A stretch of 64,000 nt of DNA from Emydura subglobosa (lineage: Eukaryota > Chordata > Testudines > Chelidae): NCBI GenBank assembly GCA_007922225.1, contig ML679963.1:7734551-7798550 (forward strand), read 5' to 3'. Every line of letters starts with the position of its first letter. Within the stretch, counting starts at the first letter, position 1. Both the position numbers and the translations under genes were made by a program. This document shows positions 24,276 through 35,779 of the stretch, piece after piece. The notes below the pieces were generated by a model, which was not told where the DNA came from, ran no database searches, and worked only from the letters and a program-made list of their open reading frames with translations.

Positions 24276-25793
24276 AAGTGGACAAAAACTGGGTTACATG
24301 GATCCGCTGGGCATTGCTCAGAGATCTGAGGGAGGACAAGAACCTTTAGCAGAAGCGGAAAAGGAAAAAAGAAGCAAAACAAGGACGTACAGAGACATCG
24401 CAGGTTTACAAGGGCAAAATAACAGAATGAATCAATGCTAGTTGCAGAAGTTAAAGGGACTAAGAAGGACCATTGAAGTATGTCTGCTGTATATCCCATT
24501 GTTTCACTGCAATATTATGTGTGTCACACCAATTCAATACACAAAAACCCAAGCTGTAATTGTCAGACACTTACTCTGCTGATGATTACATGTCAAAAAC
24601 CCCCAGGACTAACTATTCTCCATCTCCATTTCTCTAATTGTGCAACTGAACGTAGTCTAAAAGGGAATTTCAGATAGACTCAATACAATGCTGGTTAGAT
24701 TTTCTCCAGAAACACCCTGCTGTATTCTTAGCACTCACAGGACAGTGGGATGTTAAGCTCATTATCAGCCTGCATATTAACCAAATGCCCCACCTGCAAT
24801 AATCAAATAAGCCCAGACAGGATTTTAGTGGTGATGTCACTATATTTATGACGTTGTTTAACGTTATCCCAGCCTGACATGTATAGCCAGACAGAGCATC
24901 TGTTGGATTCAAGACAGCAGATGCTTCAAAAGTTGAGCTACTTCTACAGTGACTTGCTTTCTCATTAACTCAGTTCCACTTCTCCCCACCAGAGATCTAA
25001 TAATTGACCTAAAGAACCAATTTTGCATTCCACCTAAAACAGATGCATGGGTGGCTAAAAAAGTGTTTTCCCACTTATTATAGTTATTTCTCCCAGCAAA
25101 ATAAAAAAGTAACCCCACCAACCCTAGCATGTTCCGCAGTCCCTGCAGAGACTCACTTAAAAACAAAATGCTGCATCAGCATGGAGCTAGCCCATGGAGA
25201 TACCCAAAAACCTCACAAAATACTCAGCAAATCCAGTGCAGAGTCCCAGAGAATGCTGAGTAATTAAATCAAGAGGAAGTAGCTAAGCTTGCAGGAAGAT
25301 GCATTTGCATGTGTTTTCTCCCTTTAAACAGGAACTCAATGTATTCAATGGAATTCAGCTTTCTGGGCAGGAGACTTTCTCCCAGGCAAGTGGAACTTGC
25401 AAAGTTCCAGGGATATACAACAGCAAACCACTCAACTCTATCTACATTCTAATTGCAATCAGGCAGCTTTTTAGCTGAAAATATGAATAGAGTAAATTAG
25501 ATCAAACATACCAAAGTAATTAAATCTTTGACTGAAACTGCAACTCTGAAATCTATTTTAACTCCAAAAAAAGGCCTGAAAAATAAATTCAGGGCTGAAA
25601 GCCTATGCCTCCCCCCAGAGGAGGCAGAACACCAAATTTAGGTTGTAGCGTGTTTTGTAAGGAGAAAGTAAGTAAAAGAATAAAGGCTAAGGAGAAGTGG
25701 TGGGGAGTGGAGGGGATAGTAGCTTGTGTCTTCTGCACAATTTACCTCTGCAACAAAGAAGATCTGATGCATAAATTCTTAGATTTGATAGAT
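24276..25793. other. Unique DNA, no gene seen
   Basis: No exon or transposon recognised between the hairpin repeat and the hAT-like element. Confidence 0.4.
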
Positions 25794-26204
25794 CAGTAGT
25801 TCTCAACCAGGGGCACACGTACCCCTGAAGGTACGCAAAGGTCTTCAAGGAGGTACATCAACTCCTCTAGATATTTGCTTAGTTTTACAACAGACTACTT
25901 AAACACTAGCGACGTCAGTTCCAAATAAAATTTCCTACAGACAATGACTTGTTTATACTGCTCTGTATACTATACACTGAAATGTAAGTACCATATTTAT
26001 ATTCCAATTGATTTATTTTATAATCATATGGTAAAAGTGAGAAAGTAAAGCAATTTTTCAGTAATGCTATGCTGTGACACTTTTGTATTTTTATGTCTGA
26101 TTTTGTAAGCAAATAGTTTTAAAGTGAGGTGAAACTTAGGGGTACACAAGATAAGTGAGACTCCTGAAAGGGGTACAGTAGTCTGGAAAGGTTGAGAGCC
26201 ACCG
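25794..26204. mobile_element. hAT-like non-autonomous transposon, 411 bp
   Basis: It begins CAGTAGTTCTCAACC and ends with the inverse GGTTGAGAGCCACCG (13 of 15 bases pair). Inside, 'aggggcacacgtacccctgaagg' near the left and 'aaaggggtacagta' near the right are subterminal relatives. The body is AT-rich and has no coding capacity. CAGTGGTTCTCAACC termini are well known among hAT (Charlie-type) elements of vertebrates. The expected 8-bp duplication is not clear (flanks match at about half the positions), which suggests age or a flank change. Confidence 0.8.
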
Positions 26205-26346
26205 CAATAAGTAATTAGTAATTACTCTGTGGACTTGCTAAGTGCAAGATCCAATTTACAGATGGAATTTGGCACAGAAATCTTAAAAGCAACTTTCTTA
26301 AAGGTCACAGAGAGAGTAAGTTGCTGAGCGAGGTCTAGAGGAGAGT

Positions 26347-26425
26347 CCTATGCTGAAATTCTGGCTCTATTAATGCCAATGGCAAAATTCTCACTGATTT
26401 CAACTGAGCCAGGATTTCGCCCTTG
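26347..26425. repeat. Short hairpin repeat ('GTGAAATTCTGGCC' family)
   Basis: 'tgctgaaattctggctctatt' pairs with 'aactgagccaggatttcgccc' around 'aatgccaatggcaaaattctcactg'. Same arrangement as 24185-24275. Confidence 0.6.
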
Positions 26426-27599
26426 GGACACACAGTCCCCTGGCTCTAGGCAATAGGCTGCTCCACAAAAATGGGGAAAGAAATCTCTTAGGAAAAAATG
26501 AACCCATTTTGCTAGGGAACTTTAACTCCCCACAATTACTAGGAAGGCAGCTTTACATCATATCCACCAGGAAATGATCCACGCAGCAGAGACTTTGGTT
26601 GTGAGGGAACGTTATCCATTTTCTGAAGACCTATGACTCAGTTCAGTACATAAGGTAGCAACAGCAGGGGGGGATCTGAAGTATAGAACATGGCATTCCT
26701 GGATAACAACCGGTTAAAGCAGCTGCACTTTATAGTAACCCAGCATGGACAATATTATGAATGACACGAGCAAGCTGCCAGCTCAGGGACTCATTACTGT
26801 CAAGGTACAACATGGCTGTCTGCCAGGCCCCAGCTTTCACACTCACTATGCCAGAACATCCACATACAATTTAATTGCATTATAATTTCAAAAGTGCTTT
26901 TCAAACTGGAAAAAGGCATTCACTGATTAACCAGCGAAGAGCAAAATTGTTTATGAAATTGAATACAAAAAGCTACAGAAATGTAATTGGGTCGTTCTAG
27001 CACCTAATTTTCAAGCCATTTTCCCACTTATTTAATCACGAGATACAAAAGGAGCTAGTGAATTGACTTCAAACTAATTAGATTACTCCCCGCGATACTC
27101 TAGGCCTATATTCCAACTGGTTGATAGCAACGTTTTAAAATTAAACAAAACATGTAGCAACAGCTTGTCTGTGGTACATAGTGCACTTATTTCTAATTGG
27201 CTCTCCTGCTCTCGGGTGCCATAAACTGCATGCCGATCCTCCCTTCCCTCCAATCTACTATAGTTATTCACCCAAAAACTGGTAGCTCTTCTGCATGGGA
27301 ATGGGGAACATGTGCCAAACAGCAAGGACATTTGCCTAACACACAGCGATAATGTATATGAAATCCCAGAACTATCTAGAGCTTTCACACTACATAGACA
27401 TACCGGGCCAGACGCTCATCTGGTGTAAATTGGCATAGCCTAGGATTGGCATGAAGAGAGCAGAACTATAATATTCATACCATTCAATAAGATTCAACTC
27501 TATCTTGTAAAGTATCTTCCATAAGAATTGTATTTCAAAATGCCATATAGGGAGGATCAAAACAAATCACAAGGCTAGGGTCACAGAGGAGAGGATAGA
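26426..27599. other. Unique DNA, no gene seen
   Basis: A 101-codon minus-strand frame at 27083-27388 has no recognisable domain and is probably chance. Otherwise nothing identified. Confidence 0.4.
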
Positions 27600-27600
27600 A

Positions 27601-28500
27601 GTGGATAAAATACAGGTAAGAGATGAAGAAAAACAGTCCAGCAAAAAAGAATCCCCATCAATTAAATCACATGAAGGCAGCGAACTACATATTGACACAT
27701 TTTGTAAGTGTTTGTATACAAATTCAAGAAATTTAAATACTATGATGGGTAAACTTCAGTGCCTGGTATTAAATGAGGATAATGATATAATCAGCATCAC
27801 AAAAACTTGGTGGAACGATGATAATCAATGACACATGGTAATAGCAGGGTACAAAATATACAGGAATGACAGAGGAAGTCGTGCTGGTGGGGGAGTGGCA
27901 TTACATGTGAAAGAAAGCCTAGGGTCAAATAAAGTTTAAAAAAAAAATCTTAAATGAATTAAACAGTGCCACAGAATCTCTATGGATAGAGATTCCTCGC
28001 TTGAATAATAAGAATATAACAGTAGGAGTGCTCTACCAACCACCTGACCAGGATGGGTCACAGTGATTGTGAAATGCTCTGGGCGGTTGGAGTGGCTACA
28101 AAAACAGAAAACCCAATATTAATGGGTTTGGAACTTGTCACCTCAGGGTGGGATGCAGAGATAACATTTCTAGACACCATTAATGACCGCTTCTTGGAGC
28201 AGCTAGTCCTGAAACCCACAAGATGAGAGGCAATTCTTGATTTAGTCCTAAGTGGCGCACAGGATCTGGTCCAAGAGGTGAATATAGCTGAACAGCTTGG
28301 TAATAGCGACCATAATGCAATTAAATTTAACATCCTTGGGAGGGAGGTATGAAAGAAAACCACCATAATAGCATTTAACTTAAAAAAGGGGATGTATACA
28401 AAACTGAAGAGGCTCGCTAAATGGGAATTAAAAGGAACGGTCGCAAGAGCGAAATGCCTGCAAGCTGCATGGAAATTTAAAAAACACTATAAAAGAGGCT
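27601..28500 (+). pseudogene. CR1 endonuclease remnant
   Basis: An apurinic-endonuclease-like domain that nicks target DNA during LINE insertion. Readable landmarks are NSRNLNTMMGKLQCLV near the start (from about 27722), ITKTWW at about 27795-27812, VGVLYQPPDQ at about 28021-28050, and GNSDHNAIKF at about 28297-28326. In active family members the first block reads TETWW, whose Glu binds the metal ion; here it is Lys. The SDH block is intact. Stops and frameshifts are scattered, for example after PPDQDGSQ. The domain ends at the deletion junction near 28500. It is dead both by the Glu-to-Lys change and by the breaks. Confidence 0.85.
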
Positions 28501-28502
28501 CA

Positions 28503-29046
28503 TTCATAAATGATCTGGAAAACGGAGAAAACAGTGAGTTGGCAAAATTTGCAGACAATACAAAATTACTCAAGATAGTTTAAGTCCAAAGCCGACTGTG
28601 AAAAGTTATAAAGAGAGCTTACAAAACTGGATGACTGGGAAAGAAAATGGTAGATGAAATTCAATGTTGATAAATGCAAAGTAATGTACATTGGAAAACA
28701 TCATCCCAACTATAAATACAAAATGATGTGGCCTAAATTAGCTGTTACCACTCAAGAAAGAGATCTTGGAGTCATTGTGGATAGTTCTCTGAAAATATCT
28801 GCTCAGTATGCAACAGCAGTCAAAAAAGCTAATAGCATGTTAGGAACCATTAAGAAAGCGATAGATGATAATACAGAAAATATTATAATGACACTACTCT
28901 ATATAAATCCATGGCACACCCACACCTTGAATACTGCGTGCAGTTCTGGTTGCCCCACATCAAAAAAAGATCTATTAGAATTGGAAAAAGCACAGAGAAG
29001 GGCAACAAAAATTATTAGGGTCACAGAACATATGCGGAGAGATTAA
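28503..29046 (+). pseudogene. CR1 reverse transcriptase C-terminal remnant
   Basis: It enters at FINDLENG (28504-28527), the block just before the catalytic box. The box reads FADNTKLL at about 28549-28572 instead of FADDTK. It continues with KFNVDKCKVMYIGK, LGVIVDSSLKIS, AVKKANSMLGTIKKAI and LELEKAQRRATKIIR to a stop near 29046. The upstream half of the polymerase, including the first catalytic Asp, is absent, so the enzyme could not work. One open frame covers 28654-29046 (130 codons), so this part has decayed less than the endonuclease. Confidence 0.87.
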
Positions 29047-29576
29047 AAACACAGGGACTGTTCAGCTTGGAAAAGAGACAACTAATGGGGGACATAATAG
29101 AGGTCTACAAAATCATGAATGGTGTAGAAAAAGTGAACAGGAGGTATTAATTATGTCTTCAATAACACAAAAACCAGGGGTTACCCAATTAAATTAATCG
29201 GCAGCAGGTTTAAAACAAACATAAGGAAGTACTTCTTCACACAACACAGTCTGTGTAACTCATTGCCAGGGGGTGTTGTGAAGGCCAAAAGCATAACTTG
29301 GTTCAAAAAAGAATTAGGTCTTCCATGAATGATAGCCATTGATGGACCTATTAGCCAGGATGGTCAAGGATGCCACCCCATGCTCTGGGCGTCCCTAAAC
29401 CTCTGACTGCAAGAAACTGTGACTGGATGACAGAGGATGGATCACTCAGTAAATTGCCCTTTTCTATTCATTCCCTCTGAAGCATCTGGCACCAACCACT
29501 GTCAGAAGACAGAATGCTGGGAAAGATGGACCATTGATCTGACCCACAATGGCCATTCTTATGTTCGAATGGTTAT

Positions 29577-29780
29577 ATAATGAGGTACGATGAGAGATGA
29601 GGAGTATGGTTTTGGATGAGGTTTAAAAAGATCGCGAAATTGTGTTCCAGATGACAGTCACTGTGGAGAAGGAGGCTCCTGCACCAGCTGTAATGCAACT
29701 GGGCAAGGCACTAGGTGTGTTATTAGAGCAGAGGGAACAGGTAGGAGGAGGAACGACCAAATCAATGGAGTAATTTAGAA
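29577..29780. repeat. Possible ancient amniote repeat fragment
   Basis: 'gtgttccagatgacagtcactgtggagaaggaggctcctgc' and 'gagcagagggaacaggtaggaggagg', together with 30270-30330 ('gggttttaaggagggatttggagaagacaggcagg'), resemble an old dispersed amniote repeat (L2-like 3' region) as I remember it. Weak. Confidence 0.3.
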
Positions 29781-29784
29781 ACGA

Positions 29785-29965
29785 GGGCCTACATTTTCAA
29801 AAGCGATTAGCGATTTTTGGTGCCTCCATTTTGAGGTGCTCCAATTGAGACTCTTTAAAAGGCGCAGGATTTCCAGTTACTGCTGTGCATGAAAACCGGG
29901 CCCCTCTCAGGTGCTTTGAGCCATCTTAGACCCAGGATCATTCACCACTTTTGAAAATTCAGCCG
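29785..29965. repeat. Hairpin repeat ('CTACATTTTCAAAAG' family)
   Basis: It starts 'gggcctacattttcaaaagcgattagcgatttttggtgcctcc' and ends 'caccacttttgaaaattcagcc', the inverse of the start. Inner pieces ('gcgcaggatttccagttactg' and 'tgaaaaccgggcccctctcaggtgc') pair less well. Same family as 53668-53850. Confidence 0.6.
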
Positions 29966-30409
29966 AAAGGCAATTTTTAAAAATGTATATTTATTTTTCT
30001 TAGAGATGGTCAGAAAACTTCAAAAATGTTGATGAAAACAAAAAGGGATAATATTTTTTTTTTGGCAGGGGGAGGGTTGCATATGAAAATTGTCATCCCT
30101 TTCTCTGGCAAGCTCTGTTATAGGATGAACAACACAGATATACTCACATTGCCTAATAGGTCTATTAAACTTGGGAAGGGAGGGCGAGGGTGAAGAGGGA
30201 GCAGAACAGAACATACCTGAGTATTAGCTTCATGGACCAAAGTGATGAGGAGACCAACATATGATATTTTGTTGAAGAAATGGGTTTTAAGGAGGGATTT
30301 GGAGAAGACAGGCAGGGTTTGGTGGAAAAGAAGAGCTCCTGAAATGAACTGTAAATTCCTTGAGAGTGTGCATAAACTATAAACGGCTATAAATTGACTT
30401 TATGGGCTG

Positions 30410-30490
30410 CTTTCCAGGAGTGCTCTGCACCCATGAATCCCAGTGGAGTTGACAGAAGCTGCAGGTGTGCAGCATCTTTGAAAATCAGGC
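30410..30490. repeat. Hairpin repeat, 'CTGATTTTCA' family
   Basis: 'ggagtgctctgcacccatgaatcccagtggagttgaca...aggtgtgcagcatctttgaaaatcaggc' shows the right arm and centre of the family at 8410-8490. Confidence 0.45.
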
Positions 30491-31530
30491 TATTAAAAGC
30501 ACAAAAATGTCTTTCCAAGCTGCTTACTCCATAGCAGTTAACACAAGCTCAAGCACACTCCCTCACCGTTTAAGATGGAAAAGGTTTCTTTAAATGTGTC
30601 CATGGACCTTCCTGTATCGGGTGCAATCTGTTCATGGCTTTTTAACTAATTTGAAATTTTATTAGGTGCAACATAACTGATTATATAATCAAATGTAGAA
30701 TATACATTATCAAGATATTGTAGCACTTCACAGGCCATTTAATCAGCATATCTGGGGCTGTGCCAAAATGAATTAGCTTGGATTAGATCTCGAGCACATA
30801 TCATTGGTTGTATTTGTTCCATATTTAAGAAGGCTCTTGCTCTTACAAAAGCGATATAAAACCGTTCAGTTATAGATTTGTAACATATGAAAACCCGCTT
30901 TCCCAGTGCTGTATTTTCTGCAATGGCCAAAGAGGCACTCAAAAGCTTGCTATTTCATGGATAACTACTGCAGGTGACTAAGGAGTCAGATTTAGTTTTA
31001 GTATCTAAAGTTCTACCCGTCTTCCACCACCCCCACAAAGGCAATTGCTTTGCAAACTCACTTGTGTACAACAGAGATGGAGAGGTAGAACTGTGTATTA
31101 GTGACCCATGAATCGTCATATGCACGCAGAGAAGAACATGTGCCAGGAGGCAAAGCCATTGTCACACACCTCAAAAGATGTTAGGGTGCATGGTAAGTGA
31201 GCCACTTACACTGGAAAAGCTGCATCTCAAATACAGTTGGATTTCAAATGCAATGAACAAAACATGAAAACCAAGCTGCAGTGTGGGTCACCAAACAAAC
31301 TGTGTGGGTCATCGAACCGCTTTGTTTTTTAAAAAAGGTTTGTATAAAGATAATGGTAAGGTTTACTGTGAATATATATGTTTAAAACATACATGGTTAG
31401 CAAATACAACAACAAGCATAGTGATAACTGGATGATAAATGAGATGGCTTGTATTTTAGTAAAACTGTAGCTGTTTACTTGCTGTAGAGAACAAATAAAT
31501 ACAATCTAAAGTAATAATAAAGGCTTTGGA
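30491..31530. other. Unique AT-rich DNA, no gene seen
   Basis: No recognisable feature. Confidence 0.4.
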
Positions 31531-31534
31531 CTTC

Positions 31535-31765
31535 CAAAGTACTTTTCTATTTCTCTAGCATACCTATAATCTTTCATATGGATATTGTGAGGATATATAG
31601 ATTAGACAGGGAAGTGCTGTTATCCCCATTTTACAGGTGGGAAACTGAGGCACAGAGAGGCTAAGTAACTTCTCCAAGGTCACACAGGTTTGTGGCAGGG
31701 CAGGGAATTGAACCTAGGTTGCCTCAGTCCCAGGCTAATGAGCAAAGAACTGGACCATCCTCTCT
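31535..31765 (-). repeat. MIR-like SINE, antisense, well preserved
   Basis: One of the best copies here: 'ttatccccattttacaggtgggaaactgaggcacagagagg', 'ctccaaggtcacacagg', 'ggaattgaacctagg', and an antisense head ending 'tggaccatcctctc'. It is followed at once by a second copy. Confidence 0.92.
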
Positions 31766-31784
31766 CTCTAGTTGAAAGCTGAGG

Positions 31785-31985
31785 CTTTCGAAGTATTTTA
31801 CAACCATAATGAATTAAGCTTCAAAACCACATGTGGGGCAGGCTAACATTTCCGTTCTACAAATGGAGGCACAGAGGGGTTTAGTGATTTGCCCAAGGCC
31901 GCAGAATGAGACTATGGGAGGTCCAGGAGTAGAATCCAGATCTGACTCCCAGCCTGAGCCGCTAGGCCACGCTACCACTGAATAA
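31785..31985 (-). repeat. MIR-like SINE, antisense, tandem partner
   Basis: The same order is repeated: 'ttctacaaatggaggcacagaggggtttagtgatttgcccaagg', 'gtagaatccagatctgactccc', 'gccacgctacc'. It is in the same orientation as its neighbour but clearly diverged from it. That favours a second insertion over a recent tandem duplication. Confidence 0.88.
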
Positions 31986-33845
31986 CAAAGCCTGTAACTG
32001 CACGTGCCCTCGTGTCTACCAGGCAGGATGGTGCAATTTATCAGTTAACACCTGCAGGAAAAAGTGCTGCGCACTCCCAGGAGTCATAGTGCCACCCAAT
32101 ACCTTGCTCAATGCTTATCCTGAAAAGTTAGCCATTCGGGGCATGAATTCCTCAAGGGAACTTAGTAACATGGCTTCTCCGTCACTGTTTGAATCCAACC
32201 CAGGAACTGGTAGAGGATTGCTACCACCTGAAATGAGCTGGTGGAATTAGTTCCCCTCCTAGTGGAAAGGAGTCCAGATGGTAAAATACTGCATTCTGAC
32301 TGGCATCCTCAACAAAGAAACTAAGGATGGAATTGGTAGAGACTGATGTGTCATCCCCCACTTCCTCACAGAGGTAGTCCCCCTCCTGGTCAGGCTTGCA
32401 GTGGGGGAAGCATGGATGCTTACCTGTGACAGATAAACAGAGGTTCCAGGGGTGTCAATCCATCACATCACGAGCACTAAATTCACATTAAAAACAAACC
32501 TACAAAACCACCAACCGCAGTTTGCAGCTTCACTAACTGATTTCCAAGAAAGGGAAGGCAGCAAGGAACAAGCCCACAGTATTTTCCCATCAAGGTCCAT
32601 TTGCATCCAACGTCAGCCATCGTGGAGCCAGGATAGCGCGATCTGAGACATTCTGGTCCATGGTGCCAGTCATCTTGTAAAACCAGCTATTGGCAGGGAT
32701 CTCAGCAGCTGATTGCACAAGATACTAAGTAACACGCACCTTAGAATGAGGAACGGGAAGAAAGCCCTGTGAGAGCTTATGGCAAGGGCCCTGCAAATCT
32801 GCGGCTATCAACAGACCGCGTTTGCAGATCAATACAAATTCTGTATCCGCACAGGGATCTACTTATGGCAAAAGCAAAGGGAGTGCACTGTGACTTCTGA
32901 AGGCTCCCTTCAACCCATTTCTACTAAGCTGAGGGGGTGAAATGGAAGGCAGTTGCTTTGTGAAGACACTAACCTTTGATAATGGGAAAGCCAAAAAGGA
33001 CACCCCTGTAGGATTCAAAGGTAAAACTAGGCACCAGAGAAACTTTTCATTGCTCCTGTCTCTTTGAAATTTAATTATTACCACCTGAGAGTTCAAATGA
33101 TCAGCAGCTGCAAGACGCGCCACAAGAGAAATGATGCGTCTACAGAATCGACTTCGCATGGGGGAATTTTTCAAACAGCTGAGACGCTGCTTTCAAGGTG
33201 ACCCCTGTGTACTTGGTTATCGCAAACAGGATCGAAATAGGAACTGGACTGGAGGAAAGATAGATTCACACATCCTGCTATGAAAGGTAAAAGGTAACCC
33301 CAACAAAAGAGAAAGCAGAAATGTTTGCTAAGAAACAATGCTATTTTGCAAAGCACTTCATAGACAGACTTTTGCAGCTTAGACAAGTCTTACCATCATG
33401 TCCATTAGGAGGCTATGAAGCTTTTCCAGCAGAAGAACATTGGGGAGGACCCAAAGTGAAGTACTTTTTCCTATAAACATGCAGGCATTTAATCTTTCCT
33501 TCGCCAATCCACTCAAATCTACCACCAAAGGAAGATCACAAGGCAAGAGACCACGCTTTACAGGGACCAGATTCCAGAACAGGCTTATTGTGATATCACT
33601 CTGAGATGTCACAAGGCTCCTAAAATGGAGCATTCGTGTAATATAATATGCTCTTGAACAACATTTCCCCCCTTTCTAAAAGGAAGTCAGAAGTACTGAC
33701 ATGATGCTCGTGACCCCACAGTATCAAACCTTTCAGAGTTCAATACTCAACAGGAAGTTTTCAGAAGCCAAGAGCAGAACAGTCCCAAAGGAGCAGAACC
33801 CTGCTAATGTACTGAATTATTTGAACTAGCTCCAGACCTTGCAAA
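31986..33845. other. Unique DNA, no gene seen
   Basis: Three adjoining minus-strand frames (33379-33633, 33171-33386, 32863-33174; 71-103 codons) look like a possible gene at first, but none has a recognisable domain and no convincing splice structure links them. Confidence 0.4.
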
Positions 33846-33849
33846 GACG

Positions 33850-33965
33850 CAAGCACGTCTGTAACTTTTTAATCACGAGTAGTCTCATTGACTTCACTGC
33901 AATTACACACATGTAAAACGATGTACTTGCTTAAGACTTTGTACAATCAGAGCCTTAGCAAGTAA
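33850..33965. repeat. Dispersed hairpin repeat ('GCCCCAATTCAG / CATGCTTAA' family)
   Basis: 'taatcacgagtagtctcattgacttcactgcaattacacacatgtaaaacgatgtacttgcttaagactttgtacaatcagagcc' is a decayed arm plus centre of the family at 22545-22660. Confidence 0.55.
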
Positions 33966-35450
33966 GCAAAAACATCCCCCCTCCAAAAAAAAACCAAACC
34001 CCCACCTTCATCCCAAAAGGACCTGTGTCACAAACGAACTTTGTTCATTTATTTTCACACCTGTAATTTAAGTTTAAAACAACTCAGAAGGGGTGCACAA
34101 GTATTGAAACCACTTGGGGTGTGTAAATGTGGTCACGTGACTAAGAACATTGTTGCCCAGACACAGATGCAATCATGTAATAGCACATACAGGACAGTGC
34201 TATAGTTCACAGGACATCATACCTGTTCTGTGAATCCCAAACTTCTCGAAGCCGAGACAGGGCTGGCGGCTGTCCTCTACATGACACACAGTGAAGATGT
34301 AAATAGTTGAGCAGCAAAGAAATTAGAAAAATCCAAGAGGCTATAATAAATATTGACTAGGACCAAGGGAAATAACTGAAAAAATAAGAAACTTGCCTTC
34401 AGATTAAAGTTATTTCTTTGGTTGTGTAATATGTTCTTCAGGCTACTGTTCCGGCAATATAGAATAATTTCAGGCATTATTTTAATCCTTGACCAATACT
34501 TTATTGCTATTGCTCCAGTACCCAGTCAGCATTTATACAAATAAATATGTAACATATACATCTATACACAAAGAAAGAAGGGTAACCGGTTATGTGAACC
34601 TCTTTGTGTATTACGCATGAATCAACCACACATCCCTACAGAGGCACCTGTAAAGAGCACCATATTTATGAAGCTACTCCTGGAAAACTAGATACAGCCA
34701 CCTAGTAAAAGGCAGCATTCTGCAATCTAGCTGAGAGGAATTGTTTAGTGAAGCATGGAAGAGCAGACAATGGCTTTACCGTGGATTCCTCTGAAAAAAA
34801 AAATCACAGCTTGGCTTTGATACTGAACAAAGTGAGATTTTTTTTTTTTTTTTTTTTTTTTAAAGTGCACAATTCAGGCTCACAAACATCCCTAGAACTG
34901 GTGAAACTCTGGAATCTCTTGTTTTGTTTTATTTTCTTTAAAATACAATAAATATATAAATAAATAGACCTCTGGTCCACTGTTCCTATTAAAGGTTAAA
35001 TCTGGAGAAGCAGAGAAAATAACCCATTTAAAAATATTATACACACACACACACAAATTTGAAAACTATCCTTTATTGTTCAAGACCACAGGCAAAGATA
35101 GATAACATCTAGATAACAGTTCCTTCAGCACATAAATACTTATCAGAGCAAGCAGGTTCAGGTTTAGTATGCATTCCAAACAAATGATGAATTACATTAA
35201 GATAATCACTTTTTTACATATATATTTAGAACCAAAATATTGTGGAGGGTGGCGGGGAGAACATCAATGACATTAACACTATTTAAAAATTCATGTCAGT
35301 CTTTACTTTGACAACTTGAGAACAACTGCAAGTAGATTCATCTGCTGGAGGCTTGTTTCAAAAGCACCTTCAATGTATATCAAAGTATAAACTGGTGGTC
35401 CAAAGAAAAGGCGGATTTCCTCAACAGCTGTCATTGAGCACAAGGAGTGA
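33966..35450. other. Unique AT-rich DNA, no gene seen
   Basis: A 24-base T run occupies 34838-34861 and a short AC run 35041-35056. No gene or transposon recognised. Confidence 0.45.
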
Positions 35451-35761
35451 AAAAGCGGTTACCTACCTTTTCGTAACTGTTGTTCTTTGAGATGTGTTGC
35501 TCATGTCCATTCCAAGTAGGTGTGTGCACACTGCATGCACAGTCATTGCAAGGTTTTTCCCCTAACGGTACCCTTCGGGTTGGTGCAGGCAACCCCTGGA
35601 GTTGTGCCTCCATGGCACCATATTATAGGGCCCCGTCAACTCGCCATCTCTTCAGTTCCTTCTTGCTGGCTGGCTCCGACAAGAGGGCAAAGCAGGTGAG
35701 CATTGGAATGGACAAGAGCAACACATCTCGAAGAACAACAGGCATGAAAAACTAGACAACC
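35451..35761. mobile_element. Palindromic MITE, about 311 bp
   Basis: The first 65 bases (containing 'gttgttctttgagatgtgttgctcatgtccattcc') are inverted at the end ('ggaatggacaagagcaacacatctcgaagaacaaca', 35704-35740). The outermost part of the right arm is decayed. The element is non-coding. A block of the interior (35549-35637) is shared, in inverted orientation, with the neighbouring element at 35780-36294. Confidence 0.78.
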
Positions 35762-35779
35762 ATTTTTTTTCTTCGAGTG

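Larger units (their letters stand above)
27600..29568 (+). mobile_element. CR1 LINE with large internal deletion
   Basis: A sense-oriented CR1 copy of a different subfamily from the one at 6885. It carries the end of the ORF1/ORF2 junction, most of the endonuclease, then a direct jump to the late reverse transcriptase at about 28500. The C-terminal RT and a long 3' region follow, ending 'ggccattcttatgttc' at 29552-29567. The 3' region contains the segment equivalent to 'catctggcaccaaccactgtcagaagacag', typical of this CR1 lineage. Full-length CR1 elements are over 4 kb; about 2 kb is left here. The element also carries a 20-bp in-place inversion at 29332-29351. Confidence 0.88.

Noticed and set aside
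28654..29046. 130-codon frame as a possible domesticated gene
   Set aside because: It is the C-terminal CR1 reverse transcriptase with a mutated catalytic box and no upstream half; nothing suggests host use.
32863..33633. Three adjoining minus-strand frames (84, 71 and 103 codons)
   Set aside because: Suggestive as a cluster, but they are in different frames, lack recognisable domains, and no splice sites join them convincingly.
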